NCBI RefSeq assembly: GCF_006483455.1
Contig: NZ_PPPU01000018.1
Span: 62,001 to 126,000, forward strand
Source of the DNA: Methylomonas koyamae
Lineage (GTDB): Bacteria; Pseudomonadota; Gammaproteobacteria; Methylococcales; Methylomonadaceae
Length of the DNA: 64,000 nucleotides
Direction: 5' to 3'
A program made the translations under genes and the position numbers. Of the stretch, positions 8,715 to 17,899 are shown piece after piece. How positions within the stretch are numbered: the stretch's first letter is position 1; each line of letters starts with the position of its first letter. The notes below the pieces were generated by a model that was not told the origin of the DNA, searched no databases, and saw only the letters and a list, made by a program, of their open reading frames with translations.

Positions 8715-10565
8715 TCAATCTGCTGCGAGCTTCGACAAATCCCTGACCGCACCTTTATCGGCCGAGGTAGCGAAGGCTGCATAGGCTTTCAAGGCGACGG
8801 ATACTTTGCGCGGGCGCGGCTTGGCCGGTTTCCAACCCAGCTTGTCCTGTTCGGCCCGGCGTTGCGCCAGCTCCTCGTCGGACAGCAAGACGTTGATCGA
8901 GCGGTTGGGAATATCGATCCTGATGCGGTCGCCGTTTTTCAGCAAGCCGATCGCGCCGCCGGCCGCTGCCTCCGGCGAACAATGGCCGATCGACAGACCC
9001 GAAGTGCCGCCGGAGAAACGGCCGTCGGTCAGCAGCGCGCAAGCTTTGCCTAAGCCCTTGGATTTGATGTAGCTGGTCGGATACAACATTTCCTGCATAC
9101 CCGGGCCGCCGCGTGGACCTTCGTAGCGAACGACGACCACGTCGCCGGCTTTGACTTTATCGGCCAGGATGTTTTCCACGGCCTCGTCCTGCGACTCAAC
9201 CACATGGGCGCTGCCTTCGAATACCAAAAGGCTGTCGTCGACCCCGGCGGTTTTGACCACACAGCCGTCCAACGCGATGTTGCCGTGCAGCACTGCCAGA
9301 CCGCCTTCCTGGCTGAAGGCATGCTCGAACGAGCGAATGCAGCCCTCGGCACGGTCCAGGTCCAAGCTGGGCCAGCGCGCGTTTTGGCTGAAAGCAACTT
9401 GCGTTGGAATGCCGCCCGGGCCGGCCATGTAAAAGGCTTTTACCGCATCGCTGGGGTTGTTCATCACGTCCCATTCCGCCAAGGCTTCGCCCAAGGTTTT
9501 GGCATGTACGGTCGGTACGTCGGTATGCAGTTTGCCGGCCCGGTTCAGCTCGGCCAGAATCGCCATGATGCCACCGGCGCGATGGACGTCTTCGATGTGG
9601 TATTTGTTGGTATTCGGCGCGACTTTGCACAGCTGCGGCACCACGCGCGACATACGGTCGATGTCGGCCATCGTGAAATCGATACCGGCTTCCAGGGCAA
9701 TCGCCAGTAAGTGCAAAATGGTGTTGGTCGAACCGCCCATTGCAATATCCAGCGCGATGGCGTTTTCGAAGGCTTTGAAGCCGACCGCGCGCGGCAGCAC
9801 CGATTCGTCGTTTTGTTCGTAATATTGCTTAGCCAGTTCGACGATGCGGCGGCCGGCCTGTTTGAATAGTTGCTCGCGGTCGGCATGGGTGGCGACCACG
9901 GTGCCATTGCCCGGCAAGGACAGGCCCAGCGCTTCGGTCAGGCAGTTCATCGAGTTGGCGGTGAACATGCCGGAGCAGGAGCCGCAGGTCGGGCAGGCCG
10001 AGCGCTCGACCGCCGCTAGATCGCTATCGGAGACTTTGCTGTCGGCCGCCATCACCATCGCGTCGATCAAATCCAGTTTTTTGATGTCCGCGCCTTCGGC
10101 CAAGCGGACTTTGCCGGCTTCCATCGGGCCGCCGGAGACGAAGATTACCGGAATGTTCAGGCGCATCGCCGCCATCAACATGCCGGGGGTGATTTTGTCG
10201 CAGTTGGAAATGCAGACCAGTGCATCGGCGCAATGGGCGTTGACCATGTATTCGACGCTGTCGGCGATCAAATCCCGACTGGGCAGGCTGTAGAGCATGC
10301 CGTCGTGGCCCATCGCGATGCCGTCGTCAACGGCGATGGTATTGAATTCCTTGGCGACGCCGCCGGCTTGTTCGATCTCGCGGGCGACTAATTGGCCCAA
10401 GTCTTTCAAGTGTACGTGGCCGGGCACGAACTGGGTGAAGGAGTTGGCGACGGCAATGATCGGTTTGTTGAAGTCGCCTTCTTTCATGCCGGTGGCGCGC
10501 CACAATGCGCGGGCGCCTGCCATGTTGCGGCCTTGGGTAGTGGTGTATGAGCGGTATGCAGGCAT
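8715..10565 (-). CDS. ilvD: Dihydroxy-acid dehydratase
   Basis: A full-length 616-residue IlvD, the iron-sulfur enzyme that dehydrates dihydroxy acids to 2-keto acids in valine, isoleucine and leucine synthesis. The family signatures CDKITPGM (near 122) and [17 protein letters not shown] (near 195) supply cluster cysteines, and [14 protein letters not shown] is near residue 515. It stands alone on the minus strand with an 8-bp inverted repeat in its leader (10594-10614). The length matches the E. coli-type enzyme. Confidence 0.96.
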   Translation of the reverse strand: MPAYRSYTTTQGRNMAGARALWRATGMKEGDFNKPIIAVANSFTQFVPGHVHLKDLGQLVAREIEQAGGVAKEFNTIAVDDGIAMGHDGMLYSLPSRDLIADSVEYMVNAHCADALVCISNCDKITPGMLMAAMRLNIPVIFVSGGPMEAGKVRLAEGADIKKLDLIDAMVMAADSKVSDSDLAAVERSACPTCGSCSGMFTANSMNCLTEALGLSLPGNGTVVATHADREQLFKQAGRRIVELAKQYYEQNDESVLPRAVGFKAFENAIALDIAMGGSTNTILHLLAIALEAGIDFTMADIDRMSRVVPQLCKVAPNTNKYHIEDVHRAGGIMAILAELNRAGKLHTDVPTVHAKTLGEALAEWDVMNNPSDAVKAFYMAGPGGIPTQVAFSQNARWPSLDLDRAEGCIRSFEHAFSQEGGLAVLHGNIALDGCVVKTAGVDDSLLVFEGSAHVVESQDEAVENILADKVKAGDVVVVRYEGPRGGPGMQEMLYPTSYIKSKGLGKACALLTDGRFSGGTSGLSIGHCSPEAAAGGAIGLLKNGDRIRIDIPNRSINVLLSDEELAQRRAEQDKLGWKPAKPRPRKVSVALKAYAAFATSADKGAVRDLSKLAAD

Positions 10566-10593
10566 GGTGGGTGATTCCTACTTAAAGCGGAAA

Positions 10594-10614
10594 GCGGCCG
10601 TTGTATACGGCCGC
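10594..10614 (-). other. Inverted repeat in the ilvD leader
   Basis: An 8-bp perfect stem (GCGGCCGT and its complement) with a 5-base loop lies 29 bp upstream of the ilvD start. On the coding strand it is followed by only a weak T-rich stretch, so a terminator/attenuator or a protein-binding site are both possible. I see no leader peptide rich in branched-chain codons. Confidence 0.3.
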
Positions 10615-10665
10615 CGGGGAAGGTGTATCAGCCGCGAGTTTATCGCACGGCTAAGTAATAAAAAA

Positions 10666-11304
10666 CTAGAAGGTATCCCAACTGCTGGAGCGGCGGCGCC
10701 AGCTCAATTTGGGCAGGATGAAGCCGAGCAACACGCCGAACAGAGACAGGCCGCCGCCGTACAGAAACCAGTCCTGGTTGGTGTTGTCGGTCAAGGCCAG
10801 ATTTTCCCGTTTCAATTGCTGCAGTTCGCGTTCGACTGCGATGACGCGTTCCTGCAACTGGTCGCGTTGCTGCTTCAATTGGATCGCGTTAGCGGCGGTT
10901 TGCTGCAATTCGCTGAGTTCGGCACTGAGCTTGTCGCGTTCCTTGCCGATTTCCTGGCTGCCGGCCTGAGAAGCTTTCAGTTGCTTGTTTTCTTCAGACA
11001 AGGCTTCCAGTTTTTTGTTCACGGCTTCAAGTTGGTTGCGGGCGCTGGGTTCGCCGGTCAGATAGCGGCTGAGGATAAAGCCTTCGGCGCCACTACCAGT
11101 CTGGATATAGGTGTAACCGTTTTCGGTATTGTCGCCCAATACCGTAACCGGCGCGCCGTTTTCCAGCATCTTGACGATTTTGGTGCGCTCGCTTTCGCCG
11201 CTACGTAAAGGGACTTCGACTTTATCCGTGACATAGGCCGTTCTGGCTGCCGCGATATTGGTGAAAAACAGACAGGCAAAGAAGCAAATAAAGGACTTTT
11301 TCAC
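10666..11304 (-). CDS. TIGR04211/YgiM-type SH3 domain membrane protein
   Basis: A 212-residue protein starting at GTG 11304 (VKKSFICFFACLFF), which gives a clean signal peptide ending near AAARTAYV. A bacterial SH3-like domain spans about residues 22-88 (VEVPLRSGESERTKIV, then the GYTYIQT strand), followed by a long coiled coil (about 95-170) and a C-terminal transmembrane helix (about 182-200) with a basic tail. This order is that of E. coli YgiM and the TIGR04211 family, whose role is not well defined. It follows argF at 50 bp. Confidence 0.82.
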   Translation of the reverse strand: MKKSFICFFACLFFTNIAAARTAYVTDKVEVPLRSGESERTKIVKMLENGAPVTVLGDNTENGYTYIQTGSGAEGFILSRYLTGEPSARNQLEAVNKKLEALSEENKQLKASQAGSQEIGKERDKLSAELSELQQTAANAIQLKQQRDQLQERVIAVERELQQLKRENLALTDNTNQDWFLYGGGLSLFGVLLGFILPKLSWRRRSSSWDTF

Positions 11305-11353
11305 GGTATCACTCGTCGGTCGGCTTTTGAATAAAGCGTCGATTCTAGCGAAA

Positions 11354-12253
11354 TTATCGACAGATGAGAAATTCCAGCAACGCTTTCTGAGCGTGCAGAC
11401 GGTTCTCCGCTTCCGGAAAAACCACACTTTGCGGGCCGTCGATCACGTCGGCGGTGACTTCTTCGCCGCGGTGCGCCGGCAGGCAATGCATGAACAGTGC
11501 GTCGGGTTTGGCGGCAGCCATGGTGGCGGCGTTGACCTGGAAGTCTTTGAACACGAATTCGCGTTTCTTTTGCTCCTCTTCCTGGCCCATGCTGGCCCAG
11601 ACGTCGGTGACGACCAAGTCGGCCTGATGCGCGGCCTGTTCCGGTGTATTGAAGAACGCGACCCGCTCGCCGGCCGGATCGACGATGCTTTGCAGCGGGC
11701 GGTAATCGACCGGGCAGGCGATATTCAGTTTAAAGCCGAACTGGCGGGCGGCGTTGATGTAAGAGTGGCACATATTGTTGCCGTCGCCGATCCAGGCTAC
11801 CGTCTTGCCGGCGATGTCGCCGCGAAACTCGAAATAGGTCTGCATATCCGCCAGCAATTGGCAGGGGTGTTTCAAATCGGTGAGGCCGTTGATCACCGGA
11901 ACCCGCGAGTGCTGGGCGAAAGTAGTGACGGTCTCGTGTTTGTGGGTGCGCAGCATGATGCAGTCCACCATGCTGGAAATCACTTTCGCGCTGTCTTCCA
12001 GCGGTTCGCCGCGGCCGAGTTGGGTGTCGCGCGGCGACAAAAACAGCGCGGTGCCGCCGAACTGGGCCATACCGGCTTCGAACGAGATTCGGGTCCGGGT
12101 CGAGGATTTTTCGAAAATCATCGCCAGCACTTTGCCTTTCAGCGGTTGATAGTTGGGATCGCGATGGCGTTTCAGCTCCATGGCGCGAAGAATCAAGGCA
12201 TGGAGCTCGGCGCTGGTTAAGTCCAGCAGGCTGATGAAGTGTCTGGGTTGCAT
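11354..12253 (-). CDS. argF: Ornithine carbamoyltransferase
   Basis: A 299-residue enzyme forming citrulline from ornithine and carbamoyl phosphate. The carbamoyl-phosphate-binding SSTRTR motif is near residue 50 and the ornithine-loop [10 protein letters not shown] is near 256. [13 protein letters not shown] is a typical start. It lies 6 bp after argD on the same strand, so argD-argF form an operon; no ARG box could be identified with confidence upstream. Confidence 0.96.
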   Translation of the reverse strand: MQPRHFISLLDLTSAELHALILRAMELKRHRDPNYQPLKGKVLAMIFEKSSTRTRISFEAGMAQFGGTALFLSPRDTQLGRGEPLEDSAKVISSMVDCIMLRTHKHETVTTFAQHSRVPVINGLTDLKHPCQLLADMQTYFEFRGDIAGKTVAWIGDGNNMCHSYINAARQFGFKLNIACPVDYRPLQSIVDPAGERVAFFNTPEQAAHQADLVVTDVWASMGQEEEQKKREFVFKDFQVNAATMAAAKPDALFMHCLPAHRGEEVTADVIDGPQSVVFPEAENRLHAQKALLEFLICR

Positions 12254-12259
12254 GGCGAT

Positions 12260-13432
12260 TTACCTGCTAAAGTCCTGAATGAGCGCCGCCAAAGTTTCGG
12301 TCAGCGTCGTAATTTGGGCGTCGTCGATAATCAACGGCGGCAATAAACGGATGGTGTTGTCAGCCGTGACGTTGATCAGCAGGCCGTGGGCCAAGGCAAT
12401 GCCGACCAGTTCACCGCAGGGCCGGTCCAGTTCGACGCCAATCATCAAGCCTTTGTTGCGGATCGAGACGATGTGCGGATTGCCGGCCAGGGCCAGTTTC
12501 AACGCCGCCTGGATTTTTTCGCCTTTCTCGGCCGCTTGTCCGATCAAGCCGGAGCCGGTCAAGGTTTCCAGTACTGCCAGGGCAGCGCTACACGCCAACG
12601 GGTTGCCGCCGAAGGTCGAGCCGTGGTTGCCGGCTGTCAGTACTTCGGCCGCTTGGCCGCGTGCCAGGCAGGCGCCGATCGGCACACCGTTGCCCAAGGC
12701 CTTCGCCATGGTGCAGACGTCGGGCAAAATAGCGTTGTGTTGATAAGCCAGAAATTTTCCGGTACGGCCGACGCCGGTCTGGATTTCATCCAATATCATC
12801 AGCAAGTTATGGCGGTCGCACAGCTCGCGAATCCGGTTCAGATAGTCGGCGGCCGGGATGTTGACACCGCCTTCGCCTTGTACCGGTTCCGCCATGATCG
12901 CCACGATGTTGCTGTCCGCTGCGATGGCGGCTTCCAGCGCCGGAATATCGTTGTAAGGTACATGGCTGAAGCCGGCCAATAACGGTGCAAAACCTTGTTT
13001 GATCTTGCTGTTGCCGGTCGCGCTCAAGGTGCCCATGGTACGGCCGTGGAAGCTCTTTTCCATGGTTATCACTACCGGATTGTCGATGCCGCGTTGATGA
13101 CCGTACTTGCGGGCAATCTTGATGGCGGCTTCGTTGGCCTCGGCGCCGGAGTTGGCGAAAAACACATTGTCCATACCGCTCAGTGCGATCAAACGGTCGG
13201 CCAATTGCGCCTGTAATTCCACGCCGTACAAATTGGACGTATGCAACAGGGTCTTGCTTTGCCGGCATACGGCTTCGTGGACTGCGGGATGGGCGTGGCC
13301 CAGGCTGCAAACGGCGATACCGGCCACTGCATCCAGATAGCGTCGCCCTTCGCTGTCCCACAACCACGCGCCTTCTCCGCGCGAAAAAGTGACCGACTGG
13401 CGGGCGTAAGTGGGCATGATATGGCTGGTCAT
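12260..13432 (-). CDS. argD: Acetylornithine aminotransferase
   Basis: A 390-residue class III PLP aminotransferase. The start at ATG 13432 gives MTSHIMPTYARQSVTFSRGEG, the expected family N-terminus. The PLP-binding aspartate is in ILDEIQTGVGRTG and the Schiff-base lysine is in TMAKALGNGVPIGA. The enzyme converts N-acetylglutamate semialdehyde to acetylornithine. It is the first gene of an argD-argF operon. Some family members also act on succinyl-diaminopimelate; context favours the arginine role. Confidence 0.93.
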   Translation of the reverse strand: MTSHIMPTYARQSVTFSRGEGAWLWDSEGRRYLDAVAGIAVCSLGHAHPAVHEAVCRQSKTLLHTSNLYGVELQAQLADRLIALSGMDNVFFANSGAEANEAAIKIARKYGHQRGIDNPVVITMEKSFHGRTMGTLSATGNSKIKQGFAPLLAGFSHVPYNDIPALEAAIAADSNIVAIMAEPVQGEGGVNIPAADYLNRIRELCDRHNLLMILDEIQTGVGRTGKFLAYQHNAILPDVCTMAKALGNGVPIGACLARGQAAEVLTAGNHGSTFGGNPLACSAALAVLETLTGSGLIGQAAEKGEKIQAALKLALAGNPHIVSIRNKGLMIGVELDRPCGELVGIALAHGLLINVTADNTIRLLPPLIIDDAQITTLTETLAALIQDFSR

Positions 13433-13693
13433 TAGCAAGGCTCTGAAGGTGTTTTGAAAAACGCAGTTCGCTTGAAAAAAGCGCGCGATTATATTTTTTA
13501 ATAGCTGTGGAAGCAAACAATAGTTTCGGTTGCCTGGGCATTGTTTGTGCCGGATTCGCGTCCGGCAGTTTTAAAACAAACTCTTGCCGGGCAAGCGGCC
13601 GGCATTGTTATAAATTTGTAATATTGATGCAGTAGAGTTCCGCCATTTACAGCCGTTTCGGCCGGCTTGGGGTTAACTTTCAAGGGATTTGCG

Positions 13694-14221
13694 TTGAGCG
13701 AGAACGAGCATCTGATAGACGATAAAAAACACATCGTTTCGATAAGGCTGAATAATTCCGACCGGATTGCAGTGCGTTCGACTGCCGCGAGACTATTGGT
13801 GCGCGAGTCGGAGTTGTACCGCTTTGCCGTTTATCATTTATTGAATCGCTTGCACAAGCTCCATGACGACGCTTGTGTTGGCAGCGATTTGTTGCCGCTG
13901 TTCATCGAGTTTAAAAACGAACTTAATACCCATTTGGGCTTAAAAAAACACCAGTTGTTTAAAATCTTCAACGGCCGCAATCCCGAGCCGGAAAAATTCG
14001 TATCGATGGCCGATATCGAACTGTTATTGTTGCCGCGGCATGCGGTGCGGCAACGGTTATTGCAGATGAACGAAGCTCTGCCGCAAAAACGGACCGATAC
14101 CGATGCTTGGTTGCACGATTATCTGCAGGAGAAATACCGATTCACTGTTCCGTTGGAGGAAAGCGAGTTGCTGTTGTCCTTAGATTCCGTAGATAACGAG
14201 GCGGGATCTGAAGAGAGCTGA
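13694..14221 (+). CDS. Hypothetical protein
   Basis: A 175-residue protein that I do not recognise. The start is probably TTG 13694, because an AAGGGA ribosome-binding site sits 7 bases upstream (13682-13687); there is no ATG nearby. The N-terminal part, VSIRLNNSDR followed by VRESELYRFAVYHLLNRL, has the strand-helix-helix look of a ribbon-helix-helix DNA-binding protein, but the match is weak. The rest is charged and helical with no membrane segment. It stands alone, upstream of dhaL. Confidence 0.6.
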   Translation: MSENEHLIDDKKHIVSIRLNNSDRIAVRSTAARLLVRESELYRFAVYHLLNRLHKLHDDACVGSDLLPLFIEFKNELNTHLGLKKHQLFKIFNGRNPEPEKFVSMADIELLLLPRHAVRQRLLQMNEALPQKRTDTDAWLHDYLQEKYRFTVPLEESELLLSLDSVDNEAGSEES

Positions 14222-14392
14222 TTGAAATCCTGGTTCGCTGTTGCTGCCTGAATCTATTCGGGGCTTAACCAAGACGTTATTCCTCGCTAATTGCTCCGCA
14301 CTGCAGAACAAGATAGGGCGGTTTCCAACTGCTGGACAGACTGGCGCTGCTTTGGCTATGCTCGAGCGCTTTATCAATATGCAGGAGGCGGT

Positions 14393-15031
14393 ATGCCGAT
14401 TACCCCCGTAATATTTCCGGAGCTGATCCGGGCCTTGATCGCCGCGATCGACGCCAATGCCGATGCGGTTACCGAATTGGATCAGGCGATAGGCGACGGC
14501 GACCATGTTTTCAATTTGCAGCGCGGTTTGCTGGCTTTACAGCAACATGCCGATGACATTGCAACCTTGGATTGGCCAGCGGCCTGGCAAAAGATAGGTA
14601 TGACGGTAATGTCCGCCGTTGGCGGCGCCTCCGGATCTTTGTACGCCACCTTGTTTATCGGTTTGGCGAAGAGCAGTCAGGGTAAATCCCTGGATCTCCG
14701 GGGATTCTCTGAAGCTTTGTTGCTGGCGGTGGAAGCGGTCAAACAGCGCGGCAAGGCGGATGTCGGCGAGAAAACCATGCTCGACGTATTGGTGCCGGCC
14801 GCTCAGGCTTTGCAGGCAGAGGCGGCGGCGAACAGTGCGCTGCCGACGATTTTGGCGCGTTTGCGTCAAGTCGCGACGGAAGGGGCTGAAGCGACGCGGG
14901 ATATGGTCGCAACCAAGGGCAGGGCGTCGTTTTTGGGCGAGCGCAGCAAAGGCCATGTCGACGCTGGTGCCAAGACCGCGCAGCTGATGATCTCTGCGAT
15001 CGCCGACGTGCTGGATTTTGTGGTCGCTTAA
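14393..15031 (+). CDS. dhaL: Dihydroxyacetone kinase ADP/ATP-binding subunit DhaL-like
   Basis: A 212-residue DhaL/DAK2-domain protein. The start at ATG 14393 has a strong ribosome-binding site (CAGGAGG). The three Mg-binding aspartates are D30, D35 and D37 in ELDQAIGDGDH, GGASGSLYATLF is the nucleotide-contacting loop, and KGRASFLGERSKGHVDAGA near the C-terminus is also conserved. DhaL transfers phosphate to dihydroxyacetone held by DhaK. Here dhaL and dhaK are convergent, with stop codons 17 bp apart, instead of forming the usual operon. Confidence 0.9.
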   Translation: MPITPVIFPELIRALIAAIDANADAVTELDQAIGDGDHVFNLQRGLLALQQHADDIATLDWPAAWQKIGMTVMSAVGGASGSLYATLFIGLAKSSQGKSLDLRGFSEALLLAVEAVKQRGKADVGEKTMLDVLVPAAQALQAEAAANSALPTILARLRQVATEGAEATRDMVATKGRASFLGERSKGHVDAGAKTAQLMISAIADVLDFVVA

Positions 15032-15048
15032 ATCCGGTCGCGGCCGCG

Positions 15049-16035
15049 CTAACAGCCCCAGCGCAACGCCGCGGTATTCACCGGTGCATCCCAGTAGCGC
15101 AGTAACTCGTCGTCAAGCAATGTCAGGGTCAGCGAACAGCCGGCCATATCCAGCGAAGTGGTGAAGTTGCCGACGAGTGAGCGTTGAATCCGTATCCCGC
15201 GCCGGTTGAATTGCTGCCAAGCCAGCTCGTAAATCGAATGTAGCTCTATCAATGGCGTTGCGCCGAAACCATTCACATGCAGTAAGGCGTTTTGACCGGG
15301 TGAGATCGGCAGTTCGTCTGCGATATGTTCGGACAATTGGGCAACGATTTCGCTAGCCCTGGCTAGTTTGACGGTTTCCCGGCCACGTTCGCCGTGGATG
15401 CCGACGCCGTATTCCATTTCGTCTTCATTGAGCGCGAAAGTCGGGTGGCCCAGTGCGGGCACGGTGCAGCTGGTCAGCGCTACCCCGAGCGATGCGGTCG
15501 TTTGATTGACGCGCTCGCCCAGTGCTTTGCAAGTAGCGAGGTCGGCACCGGCTTCGGCCGCGGCACCGACGATTTTTTCAATAATGGTGGTGCCGGCGAC
15601 GCCGCGCCGGCCGATGCTATGTGATTTCGGCAGCGAAATATCGTCGTTGACCAATACGCTGGCATTCGGCAAGGCCAGCATTTCGCCGGCCATTTCGAAG
15701 TTCATCACGTCGCCGGCGTAATTTTTGACGATAAACAATATGCCGGCTCCGCCGTCGACGGTCTCTGCCGCGGCGATCATTTGGTCGGGGGTTGGCGAGG
15801 TGAAGACTTGGCCCGGGCAAGCGGCGTCAAGCATGCCGAAGCCGACGAAGCCGCTGTGCAGCGGTTCGTGACCGGAGCCGCCGCCGGAGATTAGCGCCAC
15901 TTTGCCGGATTTTCGTTGCTTGCGGTAGACAAAGCGCGGTTCCGGATTCAATTCCAGGATGTCGGCGTGTGCTTTTGCAAACCCTTGCAGACTGGTGTCC
16001 AGCAAGCTATTCGGATCGTCGATGAATTTTTTCAT
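15049..16035 (-). CDS. dhaK: Dihydroxyacetone kinase substrate-binding subunit DhaK
   Basis: A 328-residue DAK1-domain protein. GGGSGHEPLH (51-60) is the substrate-loop signature and H214 in GVGIHGERG is the histidine that forms a hemiaminal with dihydroxyacetone. The subunit binds the sugar and needs DhaL and either ATP or a DhaM phosphoryl donor. No dhaM is visible in this window. It is followed upstream, 27 bp away on the same strand, by the NagD-like phosphatase, suggesting those two are co-transcribed. Confidence 0.93.
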   Translation of the reverse strand: MKKFIDDPNSLLDTSLQGFAKAHADILELNPEPRFVYRKQRKSGKVALISGGGSGHEPLHSGFVGFGMLDAACPGQVFTSPTPDQMIAAAETVDGGAGILFIVKNYAGDVMNFEMAGEMLALPNASVLVNDDISLPKSHSIGRRGVAGTTIIEKIVGAAAEAGADLATCKALGERVNQTTASLGVALTSCTVPALGHPTFALNEDEMEYGVGIHGERGRETVKLARASEIVAQLSEHIADELPISPGQNALLHVNGFGATPLIELHSIYELAWQQFNRRGIRIQRSLVGNFTTSLDMAGCSLTLTLLDDELLRYWDAPVNTAALRWGC

Positions 16036-16062
16036 GAAGTGTCCCCGCGAATGGAAAAAGGG

Positions 16063-16884
16063 TCAGGCCGGTAAGTCGAGTAACATTTGGGTGATGTCGC
16101 GAATGTCCGGTACGATCCAGGTCGGGCCGAAGTCGGAGGTGTCGACATCGGCCTGGCTGGAAACGCCGCTCAACACCATCAGGCTACGGATGCCGGTACG
16201 CACTGCGCCGAGAATGTCGGTGTCCAGGCGGTCGCCGATGGCGATGGTCTGTTCGGGGGGCGTGTTCAGCAAGCCAAGCGCCTGGCGGTAGATGATCGGT
16301 TCGGGTTTGCCGATGATCATCGGCTTGACGCCGGTCGTGGCGGTCAATGCGGCCAGAATCGCGCCGTTGCCGTGGGTTTCGCCGCGCTCGGTGGGTAGCG
16401 ACATGTCGCCGTTGGTGCCGATGAAGTGGGCGCCGGCACGTAGGTTCAAGGTCGCGGTGGCGAGTTTGTCCCAGCTCAGCTCGCGGTCCATGCCGCAAAC
16501 TACCAATTGAGCGCGCGTTTCCGGTTCGGTTTCGTAGAGTCCGGTTAGGGTAAAGCCCAAGTCCAATAGTGGCTGGCGGGCGCCGATGCCGCCGATCACG
16601 AATACGCGGGTCGCCTGCGGCGGGTAGCGCTGTGCCAGATACAGCGCGGTGGCCATGCCGGAGGTCAGAATTTCGTCCAATTCGACTTTGACGCTCATGC
16701 CGGCCAGTTTGGCGACGTACTGGTCGGCGGTCATGCTGGCGTTATTGGTGGCAAGTACGAACCGCAGGCGCCTGTCTCTCAGGGTCTGGAAAAATTCGAC
16801 AATCCCGGCCTGCGGGCGGTCGCCATGCCACAGTACGCCGTCCATGTCGATGATTAAGCCGCGGACGTCATTGAATTCTTGCAT
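16063..16884 (-). CDS. HAD-superfamily IIA hydrolase (NagD-like phosphatase)
   Basis: A 273-residue HAD phosphatase starting at ATG 16884. Motif I IDMDGVLWHGD is near residue 12, motif II FVLATNNAS near 46, and the C-terminal IGKPEPIIY and IAIGDRLDTDILGA motifs complete the active site. The layout with a C2b cap is that of NagD and phosphoglycolate/p-nitrophenyl phosphatases. Adjacent dhaK suggests a sugar-phosphate substrate, but that is inference. Confidence 0.85.
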   Translation of the reverse strand: MQEFNDVRGLIIDMDGVLWHGDRPQAGIVEFFQTLRDRRLRFVLATNNASMTADQYVAKLAGMSVKVELDEILTSGMATALYLAQRYPPQATRVFVIGGIGARQPLLDLGFTLTGLYETEPETRAQLVVCGMDRELSWDKLATATLNLRAGAHFIGTNGDMSLPTERGETHGNGAILAALTATTGVKPMIIGKPEPIIYRQALGLLNTPPEQTIAIGDRLDTDILGAVRTGIRSLMVLSGVSSQADVDTSDFGPTWIVPDIRDITQMLLDLPA

Positions 16885-17046
16885 AACTGGATTTGATGGT
16901 CGAAGTTGGCGAATGGGCAAATGCCTGTCGTAAAATCGGCTGAAACCGAGCGAAGCCGGACCTTTCAGCGGCCGGCCAACAGGCGGCGAAGAATTGCATA
17001 AAAAACCGCTTGCTGTCCAGTTCGTGGCGGTATCTGTGTTTTTTGC

Positions 17047-17075
17047 TTGACTAAATCCGGATAACCTAGTTTAAT
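17047..17075 (+). promoter_or_regulatory. Sigma-70 promoter for the tRNA-Phe pair
   Basis: TTGACT and TTTAAT hexamers are separated by exactly 17 bp and lie 18 bp upstream of the first tRNA. The GC-rich stretch after the -10 element is the kind of discriminator found at stable-RNA promoters. Confidence 0.75.
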
Positions 17076-17092
17076 GCACGGCTCTTAGCGCC

Positions 17093-17168
<76 letters not shown>

Positions 17169-17190
17169 CAGATTTTTTGGATAGGCCGTA

Positions 17191-17266
<76 letters not shown>

Positions 17267-17291
17267 TTCCTAAGCGTGGTTTGAGAAACCG

Positions 17292-17316
17292 AAAGCCCCT
17301 TTATGGGGTTTTTTGT
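17292..17316 (+). terminator. Terminator after the tRNA-Phe genes
   Basis: The stem AAAGCCCC/GGGGTTTT (one G-T pair) around TTTAT is followed directly by a run of T, a compact intrinsic terminator. Confidence 0.75.
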
Positions 17317-17366
17317 TTTGTGGGCTTTCGAAATTGGAATCCCATGGCAGTGTTTAACGTTTATGG

Positions 17367-17391
17367 AAGAGCCTGAGGCTCTTTTTTTTTG
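17367..17391 (+). terminator. Intrinsic terminator in the rimP-nusA leader
   Basis: AAGAGCC-TGA-GGCTCTT followed by seven T residues is a textbook terminator placed only 23 bp upstream of the rimP start codon. It either stops readthrough from the tRNA unit or serves as an attenuator of the nusA operon, as leader terminators do in E. coli. Confidence 0.85.
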
Positions 17392-17413
17392 GGTTTGAAA
17401 AGGCAAGACGGCA

Positions 17414-17899
17414 ATGAAACAGGCTCCGGAACACTTGGTGGATTTGATCGAGCCCATCGTAGAAGGACTGGGTTACGAATGCGTTGGCATCGAATATAAC
17501 CCGCATCCCTCGCATGGCATGCTGCGCGTTTATATCGACAACGAACAGGGTATTTTGTTGGACGACTGTACCAAAGTCAGTCACCAGTTGAGCGGGATGC
17601 TCGACGTCGAAGATCCGATTCCCGGCGAATACCAGTTGGAAGTGTCTTCGCCCGGTGCCGATCGGCCGTTTTTCAAGCTGAGCCAGTTTCAGCGTTTTAT
17701 CGGCAGCAAAGTCAATATCAGTTTGTTTAAACCCATCGATAAGCGCCGCAAGCTTACTGGCGAAATCAAAAGCGTCGATGGCGAGACGGTTGTGATTCAA
17801 GAAGGCGAAAAATTATTCAGCGTGCCGTTTCAGGCAATGAGCAAGGCGCGCTTGGCGCCGGATTACGATTTTAATAAAGGAGGTCGCAGTGGCGAATAA
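17414..17899 (+). CDS. rimP: Ribosome maturation factor RimP
   Basis: A 161-residue protein needed for 30S subunit maturation. The N-terminal alpha/beta domain contains VDLIEPIVEGLGYECVGIEY and RVYIDNEQGI; the LEVSSPGADRPFFK motif marks the domain boundary near residue 75-90, and the C-terminal SH3-like domain follows. It heads the rimP-nusA-infB-rbfA-truB unit and overlaps nusA by 11 bases, so translation of the two is probably coupled. Confidence 0.95.
   Translation: MKQAPEHLVDLIEPIVEGLGYECVGIEYNPHPSHGMLRVYIDNEQGILLDDCTKVSHQLSGMLDVEDPIPGEYQLEVSSPGADRPFFKLSQFQRFIGSKVNISLFKPIDKRRKLTGEIKSVDGETVVIQEGEKLFSVPFQAMSKARLAPDYDFNKGGRSGE

Noticed and set aside
13433-13693. Possible small RNA or leader between argD and the hypothetical gene
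   Set aside because: GC-rich short palindromes are present but no promoter-terminator pair is convincing.
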